A stretch of DNA of 64,000 bases from Geobacteraceae bacterium (GTDB lineage Bacteria > Desulfobacterota > Desulfuromonadia > Geobacterales > Geobacteraceae). Position 1 is the first letter of the stretch, and each line of letters starts with the position of its first letter. A model generated the notes under the pieces. The model was not told where the DNA came from, made no database searches, and saw only the letters and a list, made by a program, of their open reading frames with translations. A program made the position numbers and the translations under genes. Location of the stretch: NCBI GenBank assembly GCA_029975275.1, contig JARKPN010000094.1, forward strand, positions 1-64,000, given 5' to 3'. Of the stretch, positions 16,821 through 26,987 are shown in pieces.

Positions 16821-19439
16821 TCACACCATCCTTTTCAACTGGTCCAGGATATTCAATGCTTCGAGGGGAGTCAGGGATGGGATTGAGACTGAATCGAGCC
16901 TCTTCCGCAGCGGGTCCTCGGTCTCGGTAAACAGCGGCAGCTGGGGCGAAGGAGGCGGAGCCGTCTTCCCCTTTCCCTTGGCGATGCGCGGCATCCCTCC
17001 TTCCGCGTATTCCCCCCGTTCCAGGTTTTTCAGGATCTCCCTGGCCCGCTCTATCACCTCCAGGGGAAGCCCGGCCAGCCTGGCCACCTGTATCCCGTAG
17101 GAGTGGGACGCACCTCCCTCGACGATCTTGCGAAGAAAGATGATCTGGTCGTTCCATTCACGCACGGCGATATTGTAGTTCTTGATCCCCTTCCTGGTGA
17201 CCGCCAGCTCGGTCAGCTCGTGGTAGTGGGTGGCGAACAGGGTCTTGGCGGCGCGGGACTCGGTGTCGTGCAGGAACTCGGCCACGGCCCAGGCGATGGA
17301 GACCCCGTCGAAGGTGGAGGTACCGCGCCCGATCTCGTCAAGTATGATAAGGCTCCGGGGGGTGGCGTTGCGCAGGATGTTGGCCGTCTCCATCATCTCC
17401 ACCATGAAGGTGGACTGTCCCCTGGCCAGGTTGTCCGCCGCGCCCACCCGGGTGAAAATCCGGTCCACGATGCCTATCTTCGCGCTTGTCGCGGGGACGA
17501 AGCTCCCCATCTGGGCCATCAGGGTGATGACCGCCACCTGGCGCATGAAGGTCGATTTCCCCGCCATGTTGGGGCCGGTTATGATCAGGAGCTGGTTCTC
17601 CCCGGTGTCCAGCAGCACGTCGTTGGGGACGAAGCGCTCGCCGAGGCTCGCCGCCTCCACCACCGGGTGGCGACCCTCACTGATGGCAAGCTCGCTCCCC
17701 TCGTCCACCTCGGGCCGGCAGTAGTCCCTCTCATGGGCCAGATCGGCCAGGGCGGCCAGCACGTCCAGGGTCGCGAGGTTTTCCGCGGTTGCCGCTATCC
17801 GCTCCCCCTGGGCCGCCACCTGCTGCCGGATCTCCTGGAACAGGGCGTACTCCAGCTCGGCAATCCGGTCTTCGGCGTTCAGGACCTTGTCCTCGTACTC
17901 CTTCAGCTCCTCGGTGATGTAGCGTTCGGCGTTGGCCAGGGTCTGTTTCCGCACGTAGTCGTCCGGTATGGAGGCAAGGTTCGCCCGGGTCACCTCGATG
18001 TAATAGCCGAATACCTTGTTGTAGCGGATCTTCAGGGAGTTGATGCCGGTCCGTGCCCGCTCCCGGGCCTCCAGGCGCGCGATGTACCCCTTCCCCTCCC
18101 GGCTCACCGCCCGCAGCTCGTCCAGCTCGGCATGGTAGCCGTCGGCTATGATCCCCCCCTCCCTCAGGATAAAGGGCGGGTTTTCGGTAATACCCCTCGC
18201 GACCAGCTCCACGACGTCCGCCAGAAGGTCGGTGCCCTGCCGGATTCGCAGCAGCAGCGGGGCGTCGAGTCCGGACAGGAGCTCCAGGATGGCCGGTATC
18301 CTCGTCAGGGATTCCTTCAGCGCCACCAGATCCTTGGCGCCGGCGCTGGCCAGGCTGATCCGGCCGTTCAGGCGTTCCAGGTCATGGACCCCGGTGAGGA
18401 GCCCCAGGATCTCCCTGCGCAGACCCGCGTCACCGACCAGGGATTCCACTGCGTCATATCGTTCCCTGATTTTATCGATAGTTATCAGGGGATAGTTAAT
18501 CCATTGGCGAAGCTTTCTCCCCCCCATGGCGGTGGCTGTCCGGTCCAGCAGCCCCAGCAGCGACCCCTTTTTCCGGTTCTCTGCCATGGTGGCGGTGAGT
18601 TCCAGGTTCCGCCGGGTCGATTCGTCCATGATCAGGTACTCGGCAGTGGTATAACGGGTGATGCCGCTGATGTGGCCGACCATTGCCATCCTGGTGTCCT
18701 GCAGGTAGTGCAGGATGGCGCTGACGGCCAGCAGTCCCTCCCGAAGCCCGCCGCAGCCGGCGGCGTCCGGCGATTCCACCCCGAACCGGGTAGTGACGAG
18801 TCTTGCGGCGTAGTCCGGGTCGTAGACCCATTCGTCCAGGAAGGTGACGGTCCGGCCGTCGGTGAGCGGGGCCAGTTCCCGCAACAGGCTCCCCTCCCGG
18901 AACGACGCGGGGAGAAGGATCTCCCGGGGTGCCACGCAGGCCGCCTCTCCCAGCAGGGCCTCCCTGTCCGACAGCTCGGTCACCCGGAACTCGCCGGTGG
19001 AGATGTCCAGATAGGAGAGACCCCAGGTGTCCTTTCCGTCGGAGAACAGGGAGAAGAGGTAGTTGTTCTCCTTGGGAGCCAGGTTGTCCCCCTCCAGCAC
19101 CAGCCCGGGCGTCACCACCCGGACCACCTCCCGCCGGACAATCCCCTTGGCGGACTTCGGGTCCTCTACCTGCTCGCAGACCGCCACCTTCTCGCCCGCC
19201 TCGATGAGCTTGGCTATGTAGGGCGCGGCCGAATGGTAGGGGACACCGCACAGGGGGACATCTCCCCCGTCGGCGTTCTTGTTGCGGGAGGTGAGCGCGA
19301 TGTCGAGGATGCGGGAAGCCTTCACCGCGTCGTCGAGGAACATCTCGTAGAAGTCTCCAAGCCGGAAAAACAGGATGGCGTCCGGGTATTCCGACTTGAT
19401 CTCGAGATACTGCCGCATCATTGGCGTGATGTCCGACAT
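16821..19439 (-). CDS. mutS: DNA mismatch repair protein MutS
   Basis: Mismatch-recognition ATPase of 872 residues. The N-terminal domain I carries the mismatch wedge motif [10 protein letters not shown] (residues 25-34), followed by connector, lever and clamp domains, and a C-terminal ABC ATPase with Walker [10 protein letters not shown] near residue 622 and [15 protein letters not shown] as signature and Walker B. A short proline-rich stretch and [13 protein letters not shown] form the C-terminal tetramerisation tail. The length matches MutS1. It starts eight bases after acnB and is immediately followed by the amidase gene. No mutL is nearby. Confidence 0.97.
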   Translation of the reverse strand: MSDITPMMRQYLEIKSEYPDAILFFRLGDFYEMFLDDAVKASRILDIALTSRNKNADGGDVPLCGVPYHSAAPYIAKLIEAGEKVAVCEQVEDPKSAKGIVRREVVRVVTPGLVLEGDNLAPKENNYLFSLFSDGKDTWGLSYLDISTGEFRVTELSDREALLGEAACVAPREILLPASFREGSLLRELAPLTDGRTVTFLDEWVYDPDYAARLVTTRFGVESPDAAGCGGLREGLLAVSAILHYLQDTRMAMVGHISGITRYTTAEYLIMDESTRRNLELTATMAENRKKGSLLGLLDRTATAMGGRKLRQWINYPLITIDKIRERYDAVESLVGDAGLRREILGLLTGVHDLERLNGRISLASAGAKDLVALKESLTRIPAILELLSGLDAPLLLRIRQGTDLLADVVELVARGITENPPFILREGGIIADGYHAELDELRAVSREGKGYIARLEARERARTGINSLKIRYNKVFGYYIEVTRANLASIPDDYVRKQTLANAERYITEELKEYEDKVLNAEDRIAELEYALFQEIRQQVAAQGERIAATAENLATLDVLAALADLAHERDYCRPEVDEGSELAISEGRHPVVEAASLGERFVPNDVLLDTGENQLLIITGPNMAGKSTFMRQVAVITLMAQMGSFVPATSAKIGIVDRIFTRVGAADNLARGQSTFMVEMMETANILRNATPRSLIILDEIGRGTSTFDGVSIAWAVAEFLHDTESRAAKTLFATHYHELTELAVTRKGIKNYNIAVREWNDQIIFLRKIVEGGASHSYGIQVARLAGLPLEVIERAREILKNLERGEYAEGGMPRIAKGKGKTAPPPSPQLPLFTETEDPLRKRLDSVSIPSLTPLEALNILDQLKRMV

Positions 19440-19447
19440 GCGACCCC

Positions 19448-21976
19448 TTATGCCTCCGGCGTTTCGTGGAACCGGAGCGTGCGGTAAATGCTCTCCCGGT
19501 TGGGTGCTATCCGCTCCCGGTACAGGGCCGCGTACACCTCGACCGACGGGATCCGCCCCAGCAGGGACACTACGGCGGCCAGCTCGGCCGACCCCAGGTA
19601 GACCCGAGCACCGTTCCCCATGCGGTTGTCGAAGTTGCGGGTGGAGGTTGAGAAGACCGTGACCCCGTCGGGCACCCTGGCCTGGTTCCCCATGCAGAGG
19701 GAGCAGCCCGGGATCTCAATGTGGGCGCCAACCGCGCCGAACACGGCGAACAGCCCCTCCTGGCGGAGCCGGTCGGCGTCCATCCGGGTGGGGGGGCAGA
19801 TCCAGGTGCGGACGCCGGGATTGAAGCGCCCCCCCCGCCAGATCTCGGCTACGGCCCGGAAGTGGCCCACACTGGTCATGCAGGAGCCGATGAACACGTC
19901 CTGCACCGGGTCGCCGGAGATCTCCGACAGGAGCCTCACGTCGTCCGGGTCGTTGGGGCAGGCCACAATGGGCTCGGTGATACAGGCCAGGTCGATCTCC
20001 AGCACCGCGGCATACCCGGCGCCCGGGTCCGGCTCCAGCAGGCTCGGGTTCGCCAGCCACTCCTCCACCGCGGCGATGCGACGCTGCAGGGCGTCGGAGT
20101 CCTGGTAGCCGTCGGCGATCATCCGCTTCATCAGTGCCGCATTGGAACGGAGGTGGGTCGCCACGGTGTCGGTGGAGAGCCTGATGCAGGCGGCGGCCGC
20201 GCTCCGCTCGGCCGCGGAGTTGGTCAGCTCGAACGCCTCGTCCACCGGCAGGTCGGGGAGACCCTCGATCTCCATGATCCGGCCGTTGAATACGTTGACC
20301 TTGTTTTTCTTGGGCACGGTCAGGAGTCCGGCCCTGATGGCATAGTAGGGGATAGCGTTCACCAGGTCGCGCAACGTGATCCCGGGGTTCGGCGTGCCGG
20401 TGAAGCGGACCAGCACGCTCTCGGGCATGTCCAGCGGCATGAAGCCCAGGGCACCGGCAAAGGCCACCAGGCCCGAGCCGGCAGGGAACGATATGCCGAT
20501 GGGAAACCTGGTATGGGAATCGCCGCCGGTGCCGACCGTATCCGGCAGGATCAGCCGGTTCAGCCAGTTGTGGATCACGCCGTCGCCAGGCTTGAGCGCC
20601 ACCCCGCCCCGCTCGGTGATGAAGCCGGGGAGGGTCCGGTGCATCCTGACGTCGGACGGTTTCGGGTAGGCGGCGGTGTGGCAGAACGACTGCATGAACA
20701 TGGGGGACTGGAACCTGAGGCAGGCCAGTTCCTTCAGCTCGTCGGCGGTCATGGGGCCGGTGGTGTCCTGGGAGCCGACCGTGGTCATCTTCGGTTCACA
20801 GGCGGTGCCGGGAAGGACACCCGGCAGGCCGCAGGCACGGCCCACCATCTTCTGGGCCAGGGTATAGGGTTGTCCCGGCCGGGGTTCGGGGTTCCTGGCG
20901 CCGGTGAACAGGTCAGCCGGCCCCACTCCCATCGCCTCCCTGGCCCGGGCGGTCAGTGACCTGCCGATTATCAGGGGAATGCGCCCTCCGGCCCGGTATT
21001 CGTCGGCCAGGGTCACGGGGGAGAGGGTGAACGTCGCCAGGACCTTTCCGCCGTCGGAGAGGACCTCGCCCCGGACGGTGTCGATGGTGATGCTGTCTCC
21101 GCTCTTCAGGCCGGTCACGTCGCAGCGTATCGGCAGCGCCCCCGAGTCCTGGGCCGTGTTGAAGAAAATGGGCGCTATCACGCCGCCGAGGATGACCCCG
21201 CCGCGCCGCTTGTTGGGAACGAACGGGATGTCCTCGCCGATGTGCCACAGCACGCTGTTGCAGGCCGACTTCCGCGACGAGCCGGTGCCGACCACGTCCC
21301 CCACGAATGCCACTTGCCTGCCTTCTGCGCGGTAGCGGGCGATCTCCGCCAATCCGCCCGGGAAGCGGGCCTTGCCCATGGAGAGGGCGTGCAGCGGGAT
21401 GTCGGGACGGCTCCAGGCGTCTCCGGCCGGGGAGAAGTCGTCGGTGTTGATCTCGCCGTCCACCTTGAACACCGTGACCTGGATGGTTTCCGGCAGCGTC
21501 GGTCTGGAGGTGAACCACTCGGCCCGCGCCCAGGACTCCAGCACCTTCCGGGCGGCAGGGACGGTTTCGGCGAGAGCGAGCAGCTGGTCGAAGGCCTCGT
21601 AGACCAGGGTGGTCCGGGACAGGGCCGCGGCCGCCTCGTCGGCCAGTTCCTGCAGCGAGAGCGCCTCGATGAGCGGCTGCACGTTGTACCCCCCCAGGAT
21701 GGTGCCGAGTATCCTGACGGCCTCCACCGGGGTGAGCAGGGGGGATTTCGAGCTTCCCCGCATGATGCCTGCCAGATACTCGGCCTTCACCCGGGCGGCC
21801 GGATCGACGCCCGGTGCAACCCGTTCCTTGAGCAGGTTCAGCAGGAATCCCTCTTTTCCCGCAGGAGGATCGTTCAGGAGACCGCACAGTTGCCGGGTCT
21901 GCTCCGGGTCCAGCGGCAGCGGCGGGATGCCGAGCTCCCTGCGCTCGGCTTCGTGTTTCAGGTATTGCTCTATCAT
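19448..21976 (-). CDS. acnB: Aconitate hydratase B
   Basis: [4Fe-4S] enzyme of 842 residues interconverting citrate and isocitrate in the TCA cycle. It has the AcnB layout, with an N-terminal HEAT-like domain, the swivel domain next ([32 protein letters not shown]), and the cluster domains last. Cluster cysteines are visible in [10 protein letters not shown] (about 698) and CSLCMGNQ (about 756). The start is set at the ATG at 21976 with GGAG ten bases upstream; an upstream TTG adds only five residues. It lies 52 bases downstream of pmbA, a gap that contains a GC-rich hairpin. Confidence 0.96.
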   Translation of the reverse strand: MIEQYLKHEAERRELGIPPLPLDPEQTRQLCGLLNDPPAGKEGFLLNLLKERVAPGVDPAARVKAEYLAGIMRGSSKSPLLTPVEAVRILGTILGGYNVQPLIEALSLQELADEAAAALSRTTLVYEAFDQLLALAETVPAARKVLESWARAEWFTSRPTLPETIQVTVFKVDGEINTDDFSPAGDAWSRPDIPLHALSMGKARFPGGLAEIARYRAEGRQVAFVGDVVGTGSSRKSACNSVLWHIGEDIPFVPNKRRGGVILGGVIAPIFFNTAQDSGALPIRCDVTGLKSGDSITIDTVRGEVLSDGGKVLATFTLSPVTLADEYRAGGRIPLIIGRSLTARAREAMGVGPADLFTGARNPEPRPGQPYTLAQKMVGRACGLPGVLPGTACEPKMTTVGSQDTTGPMTADELKELACLRFQSPMFMQSFCHTAAYPKPSDVRMHRTLPGFITERGGVALKPGDGVIHNWLNRLILPDTVGTGGDSHTRFPIGISFPAGSGLVAFAGALGFMPLDMPESVLVRFTGTPNPGITLRDLVNAIPYYAIRAGLLTVPKKNKVNVFNGRIMEIEGLPDLPVDEAFELTNSAAERSAAAACIRLSTDTVATHLRSNAALMKRMIADGYQDSDALQRRIAAVEEWLANPSLLEPDPGAGYAAVLEIDLACITEPIVACPNDPDDVRLLSEISGDPVQDVFIGSCMTSVGHFRAVAEIWRGGRFNPGVRTWICPPTRMDADRLRQEGLFAVFGAVGAHIEIPGCSLCMGNQARVPDGVTVFSTSTRNFDNRMGNGARVYLGSAELAAVVSLLGRIPSVEVYAALYRERIAPNRESIYRTLRFHETPEA

Positions 21977-22028
21977 GATTTTTTGCTCCAAATTTCATTT
22001 TGAGCAGGCGCAAGGCGCCCTGCGCTTT

Positions 22029-23366
22029 TCAGTGCCCGCTCACGTCCAGGGCCGAGATCCTCAGCGAGGGGGAGCCCACACCTCCGAAAAAGCGCAGGTC
22101 ATTGCCGATCCGCTCCACCGCAGCGAACAGGTCGATGATGTTGCCGGAGATGGCAATCTCCTTCACCGGATGTACGATGGCGCCGTTGTCCACCAGGAAA
22201 CCCGACGCCCCCACGGAAAAATCCCCTGATATGGCGTTTGCCGTGTGCATCCCCATCACGTCGGTAATCAGCACGCCCCTCCCGATGCCGCTGAGCAGGT
22301 CATGGAGAGAGACGCTTCCGTTCTCGATGTAGAAGTTGGTGACGCCGCAATGGGGCGGGCTCTTTATCCCGCCCCGGCTGGAGTTACCGGTCGATTGAGC
22401 CCCGTCCCGGGCCGCCCAGTAGCTGTCATAGAGAAAGGCCGTGACAAGGCCTCCCTCGACCAGAAGCGTGTCCTGCTGCGGGACACCCTCGGCATCGAAC
22501 GGCGCCGTGGCCAGACCGCCGGGGAGGATGCCGTTATCCCGGATCATCAGGATCTCGGAGAAGACTTTCTTCCCCTTACGGTCCGCCAGCATGGATTTCC
22601 CCTTGATGACGTTCTCTGCCAGGAAGGAAGGGGCCAAAACCTCCAGGATGTCGGCCGCCACGTGGTTTTCCAGCACCACCGGGCAGCGCATGGTTGCGAT
22701 CTTCCGGGCGCCCAGCAGTCCCACCGCCCGGACGGCGGCCCTCCCGGCAATCTCTTCCACCCGGAGGTCGCTGAAGCGGGTGCCGAAGCCGAAGTCCCAT
22801 CCCATCTGGGAATCGTCACCCTGCTCGGCCACGGCCGAAACGCTGGCGGACACGGAGGTTCCCTGAAAGCTCCCTTCCACCCCGTTGGAGTTCCTGATGA
22901 AGACCTGGTATTCCGACTCGCCGTAGGACGCCTTGCGCACCCGCCTGACCCGTTCATCGGTCCCCAGGGTCAGCCGCTCCAGGTCCATGGCGCACTGTAT
23001 CTTGCGCTCCCCGTCGACCAGGGCCAGTCCCTCGTCGTACAGGCCCTCGACCACCGGAAAGGCCGCCGGCCCGGGAAACAGGTTCCATTGGTCCGGGGTC
23101 TGGTTCCCGGCGGAAGTAAGCGCGTTGCCCACCATCCGCTCCAAGTCCCCCTCCTCCAGGCTGGTGGAGTAGGAGAACCCCATCCCCTTCCCCCTCAGCA
23201 CCCGGATGCTTACCCCGACCGGAGCCGAGCACTTGAAGGTGTCGATCTTCCCTTCCTTCACCTCTATGGAAAGGTTGCGCGATGACGAGACCGATATTTC
23301 GTATCCTTCCAGGGATTTTCCGCGGAGAATCCGCTCTATCCTGTCGGCGGTAACCGTATGATCCAT
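22029..23366 (-). CDS. pmbA: PmbA/TldE family protein (TldD partner)
   Basis: Member of peptidase family U62, 445 residues. TldE/PmbA forms a heterodimer with the zinc peptidase TldD and takes part in leader-peptide removal from modified peptides and in CcdA degradation. The sequence lacks the TldD HExxxH metal motif, as expected for the TldE subunit, and has the conserved C-terminal half (LLVEGGLVTAFLYDSYWA, TNFYIENGS, GDFSVGASGFLVDNG). AAGGA ten bases upstream supports the start. The partner TldD gene is not in this window. Confidence 0.88.
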   Translation of the reverse strand: MDHTVTADRIERILRGKSLEGYEISVSSSRNLSIEVKEGKIDTFKCSAPVGVSIRVLRGKGMGFSYSTSLEEGDLERMVGNALTSAGNQTPDQWNLFPGPAAFPVVEGLYDEGLALVDGERKIQCAMDLERLTLGTDERVRRVRKASYGESEYQVFIRNSNGVEGSFQGTSVSASVSAVAEQGDDSQMGWDFGFGTRFSDLRVEEIAGRAAVRAVGLLGARKIATMRCPVVLENHVAADILEVLAPSFLAENVIKGKSMLADRKGKKVFSEILMIRDNGILPGGLATAPFDAEGVPQQDTLLVEGGLVTAFLYDSYWAARDGAQSTGNSSRGGIKSPPHCGVTNFYIENGSVSLHDLLSGIGRGVLITDVMGMHTANAISGDFSVGASGFLVDNGAIVHPVKEIAISGNIIDLFAAVERIGNDLRFFGGVGSPSLRISALDVSGH

Positions 23367-23426
23367 TGATTGGTTCCTTGTAAATTCAGGAGTGTGTCAG
23401 TCTCCTATGCCACATTTCGCAACATC

Positions 23427-23526
23427 CCCCCTCCCTCGGCGGGAGGGGGCGAAGGGGGTGGGTGATTGATGGAGAGGCAGGTCTCCGTGCCGGCCCAAAT
23501 GGAGGACACCCACAAGGGGTGTGCCT
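23427..23526. repeat. Cluster of GC-rich hairpins downstream of an acetyltransferase gene
   Basis: CCCCCTCCC (23427-23435) pairs perfectly with GGGAGGGGG (23441-23449), and ACACCC/GGGTGT (23506-23522) forms a second stem. A third CCTCC/GGAGG pair lies at about 23540-23557. The 227-base gap holds no gene. The first stem resembles dispersed intergenic palindromes; none has a clear T-tract, so terminator activity is uncertain. Confidence 0.5.
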
Positions 23527-23593
23527 CTGTAAAACAGCCCTCCTCGGCCAGGGGGAGGAATATCATGTGCGCTGATTTTAGGGCTACGAGGCT

Positions 23594-24043
23594 TTAGATT
23601 TCCAGCAGCATGGCGATCTCGTCACAGTCAGGAAACTTGACGCAGTTTATACAGTCGCGCCACACCTTGTGGGGAAGTTCCGACTTGTCAACGACCCTGA
23701 AACCGAACTTGGCGAAGAAATCGGGCTTGTAGGTGAGGCAGAAAACTTTCTTCAGGCCGAGGGCACGGGCCTCGTCGAGACATGCCTGCACCAGCCTGGT
23801 GCCTATGCCCTGACGACCGACCTCCTCGGCCACCGCCACCGACCTGAGCTCGGCCAGGTCCTCCCACATGATGTGGAGGGCGCACGTCCCCAGCAGCTTC
23901 CCACCCTCTTCGCAGAGGTAGAAGTCTCTGATCGATTCGTACAGTTCCGACAGGGAGCGCGACAGCATCTCCCCCCTGTTGGCATAGAACGTCAACAGCT
24001 TCTGAATTTCCCTCACATCACTGATCTGTGCCTTGCGAAGCAT
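23594..24043 (-). CDS. ArgA-like GNAT acetyltransferase (short N-acetylglutamate synthase type)
   Basis: Single GNAT domain of 149 residues with the acetyl-CoA loop VGRQGIGTRLVQ. The C-terminal tail has DCINCVKFPDCDE, a cysteine-containing motif typical of stand-alone N-acetylglutamate synthases that lack the kinase-like domain, so the likely reaction is acetylation of glutamate to start arginine synthesis. This is assigned from family similarity; a general GNAT role is possible. GGAAGGGA precedes the ATG. It follows recN by 24 bases on the same strand, with no arginine genes nearby. Confidence 0.75.
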   Translation of the reverse strand: MLRKAQISDVREIQKLLTFYANRGEMLSRSLSELYESIRDFYLCEEGGKLLGTCALHIMWEDLAELRSVAVAEEVGRQGIGTRLVQACLDEARALGLKKVFCLTYKPDFFAKFGFRVVDKSELPHKVWRDCINCVKFPDCDEIAMLLEI

Positions 24044-24067
24044 AGCCGTCCCTTCCCCGGTATCGTC

Positions 24068-25738
24068 TCAGGATTCCTCGAGAATCCCATCTTCAATCAT
24101 TTCTCTGGCATGTTCAAGGGTCTTTTCGGTAATCTTGGCCCCCCCCAGCATCCTGGCCATCTCCGCCACCCTGACGTCCCCCTCCAGGAGTTCCAGCCGG
24201 GTCCGGGTCCGGCCCCGGTCGGTGACCTTGGTGACCCGGTAGTGGTGGTCGGCAAAGGCGGCCACCTGCGGCAGATGGGTGATGCAGAGCACCTGCTGCG
24301 TCCGGGCTACCCGCTTGAGCTTCCGGCCCACCATGGCGGACACTGCCCCACCGATGCCGCTGTCAACCTCGTCGAATACCAGGGTCGGCACGTCGCTTTC
24401 CGGATGGATCTGCTTCAGTGCCAGCATCAGCCGGGAGAGCTCCCCGCCGGATGCGATCCTGGCCATCGGCTTGGGCGATTCACCCGGATTGGGTGAGAAC
24501 AGGAACTCCACCCGCTCCAACCCATGGGGCCTGGGCTCGTCGTGGGGAGACAGGAGCACCTGGAGCCTGGCGTTTTTCATGGCGAGCTCGGCCAGCTCAC
24601 GTTCCATCGCCTTCTCCAGCCTGCCGGTCGCTTCCCTGCGGGCCAGGGAGAGCTCACTACCGGTCTCCCGGAGCCCCGACTCCAGTTCCCGCAGGCACTC
24701 CTCCAGCTCGCCGCGTCGCTCTTCCCGGTGAGTGAGTGTCTCCAGTTCCCGGTCGATTCCGGCTTTGAAGGCAAGGACCTCCTCGATGGTGGCCCCGTAC
24801 TTCCTCTTCAGCTTTCGGATCAGGTCGAGCCGGTCGTCCACTTCCTGCTGCCGGGACGGATCGTCCTCGATGCGGTTACCATAGTCCCGCAGCGACAGCG
24901 CGGCATCCTCCAGTACCAGGTACGCCTCGTTCAGCCTGGCGGCAAAGGGATTCAGGGCCGCGTCCACCTCCCCTGCATCGGACACCTCGTCGACGATGTC
25001 CCGCAGACACCCGAGGATCGCCCCGTCACCGCCGTAGAGGGCCTCGTAGGCGCCACGGCTGGCACGGATGAGCTTCTCCCGGTGCAGCAGGCGCAGGCGC
25101 TCCTCTTCCAGTTCCGCGTCCTCGCCCTGGCGCGGGTCGGCGTCCCCAATCTCTCTGGATTGGAAGACAAGGAGGTCGAGACGCCGGGAAGCCTCCCGTT
25201 CTCCCTCGTCCAGTCTCCGGAGGTCCTCCAGGTTCTTCCGGTACTCGTCGTGGAGCCCGCGGTAACGCTCCCTGAGCGGTGCCAGGCCGCCGAATCCGTC
25301 CAGCAGGCGCAGGTGGTTCTCCGGCTTGAGGAGGGTCTGCGATTCGTGCTGGCCATAGATGTTCACCAGCAGGGGGGCTAGTGCCGTCAGCAGAGAGGTG
25401 GTGGCCATGCCGCCGTTCATGAACACCCGGTTTTTCCCCGACCGGGACACGGTACGTTTCACCAGCAGCTCGCCTTCGGTGTCAACCCCAGCTTCGGTAA
25501 GGCCGGCGCGGATTACATCGTCCCCGGCCACATCGAACATGCATTCGACAACCGCCTCCTCCTCACCGGTCCGGATCATGCCGGCCGAGGCCCGGCCGCC
25601 CAGGATCAGGTTGACCGCATCGATGATGATGGACTTGCCGGCGCCGGTCTCGCCGGTCAGGACGTTCAGTCCGGGCCGGAAGGAGACGTGGAGGTTGTCT
25701 ATTATGGCGAAATTCCTTATGACAAGGTCGGTGAGCAT
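24068..25738 (-). CDS. recN: DNA repair protein RecN
   Basis: SMC-like ATPase of 556 residues acting early in double-strand-break repair. Walker A TGETGAGKS lies at about residues 29-37, two long coiled-coil segments (about 150-230 and 275-370) form the arm, and the C-terminal ATPase half has IASGGELSRLMLALK as signature and TLVFDEVDSGIGG as Walker B. The length is normal. No LexA-type operator was recognised in the 68 bases between it and the upstream nadK gene, with which it may be co-transcribed. Confidence 0.95.
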   Translation of the reverse strand: MLTDLVIRNFAIIDNLHVSFRPGLNVLTGETGAGKSIIIDAVNLILGGRASAGMIRTGEEEAVVECMFDVAGDDVIRAGLTEAGVDTEGELLVKRTVSRSGKNRVFMNGGMATTSLLTALAPLLVNIYGQHESQTLLKPENHLRLLDGFGGLAPLRERYRGLHDEYRKNLEDLRRLDEGEREASRRLDLLVFQSREIGDADPRQGEDAELEEERLRLLHREKLIRASRGAYEALYGGDGAILGCLRDIVDEVSDAGEVDAALNPFAARLNEAYLVLEDAALSLRDYGNRIEDDPSRQQEVDDRLDLIRKLKRKYGATIEEVLAFKAGIDRELETLTHREERRGELEECLRELESGLRETGSELSLARREATGRLEKAMERELAELAMKNARLQVLLSPHDEPRPHGLERVEFLFSPNPGESPKPMARIASGGELSRLMLALKQIHPESDVPTLVFDEVDSGIGGAVSAMVGRKLKRVARTQQVLCITHLPQVAAFADHHYRVTKVTDRGRTRTRLELLEGDVRVAEMARMLGGAKITEKTLEHAREMIEDGILEES

Positions 25739-25806
25739 GGTTCGTCAGACCCCACTGGCTGGGAGAATATCATGGCATCCGGCCACGGTCGGACGGGAGC
25801 CGGCAC

Positions 25807-26661
25807 CTATCGCTCTCCCCATTTCAGCTTGGTTCTCAGCACCTCGTAGTAATCGGTGTCTCCGGAGAGAATCAGGCGTGTGTGGTGCTCCGCTCTCCTT
25901 ACCACAATGACGTCCCGGTATTCCAGGGGGATCCCCACCTGGCCGTCGAGGGTGAGCATGACGTTCTCCACCCTGGAATCAAGGGTGACGGTGATCTCCG
26001 CGTCGGCCCCCACCACGATGGGACGGTTGGTAAGGGTGTGGGAGCAGATCGGTGTTATCAGGAGACAGTCGAGTGCCGGGTCCACGATCGGCCCGTTGGC
26101 GGACAGTGAATATCCGGTGGAGCCGGTGGGTGACGAGACAATCAGCCCGTCCGCCTTGAAAGTGGCGAGGAAGGAGCCGTCCACCGAGGCATCCATGGTA
26201 ACGATCTTGGCGGGCGCCCCCTTGTTGATCACGGCGTCGTTCAACGCCTCCCAGGCCCCGATCTCCACGCCGTCCCTCAGCAGGACAACGCTCAGCATCA
26301 TCCGTTCCGAGATGGTGGAATCCCCGGACAGGTACGACTCCAGCGCACCATAGATACCACTGACCGGTATTTCGGTAAGAAAGCCGAGGCTTCCCAGATT
26401 GACCCCGAGGATGGGAACCTCCCGCTTGCCCACCAGCCGGGCCACCGATATCAGGGTGCCGTCCCCCCCCAGGACTACTACCAGGTCGGCCAGTGACGGG
26501 ATATCCCCGCCTTCCATCCCTTCCTCCGACTCAAGGTAGCACGACAGCCGCTTCTCCACCAGCGGCGTGAGCCCCCGGTCGCGCAACCAGCTCAACAACT
26601 CGCAGGCCACCTCCCGACAGCGAGGATCCTGAACCTTGGCGAAAATCCCTATTTTCTTCAT
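25807..26661 (-). CDS. nadK: NAD kinase
   Basis: ATP- or polyphosphate-NAD kinase of 284 residues making NADP+. The diagnostic GGDGT is at residues 65-69, with the NAD-binding SPTGSTGYSLSANGPIV segment about 100 residues later. C-terminal strands follow the family pattern and the length is standard. It is the first gene of the nadK-recN-acetyltransferase run. No good ribosome-binding site precedes the ATG. NAD+ itself would come from nadE at 7399-9459. Confidence 0.95.
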   Translation of the reverse strand: MKKIGIFAKVQDPRCREVACELLSWLRDRGLTPLVEKRLSCYLESEEGMEGGDIPSLADLVVVLGGDGTLISVARLVGKREVPILGVNLGSLGFLTEIPVSGIYGALESYLSGDSTISERMMLSVVLLRDGVEIGAWEALNDAVINKGAPAKIVTMDASVDGSFLATFKADGLIVSSPTGSTGYSLSANGPIVDPALDCLLITPICSHTLTNRPIVVGADAEITVTLDSRVENVMLTLDGQVGIPLEYRDVIVVRRAEHHTRLILSGDTDYYEVLRTKLKWGER

Positions 26662-26987
26662 GTAGCAACCTGCGTCACGTCTCGGAGCGTCAGGCCGTCC
26701 GTCGGCACCGGTCCCCTAAGGCGCAACGCCCGTCCAGTGTTGTATAAACGCTCCATTAGTAACACGAAATTCCCGACATGTCCAATGGTAACGCGCTGTT
26801 GCGTTGCCCCGCCATTCACTATATACTACCACCCAGTGAACCGACACCCTTCCCGATGCAAAGTGAGAGTCATGCCGAATCACCATAAACCATTACTTCC
26901 TGGGCAACAGGACCAGCGAGGCGCCGACGCCGGCCAATCATCGCCACGCGTCCTGCCTGCCCGCCTGAAGGAAGGGTCCCATCTCCC
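26662..26987. other. Divergent intergenic region between nadK and rarA
   Basis: This 326-base stretch must hold both outward promoters. Its middle (about 26740-26830) is richer in A+T than the flanks, with TTGTATAAAC and ACTATATACTACC as possible -10 areas, but no convincing paired -35/-10 was found. No gene is seen. Confidence 0.5.

Noticed and set aside
23427-23557. CRISPR or tandem repeat array
   Set aside because: The GC-rich stems are single palindromes of different sequence without regular spacing or spacers.
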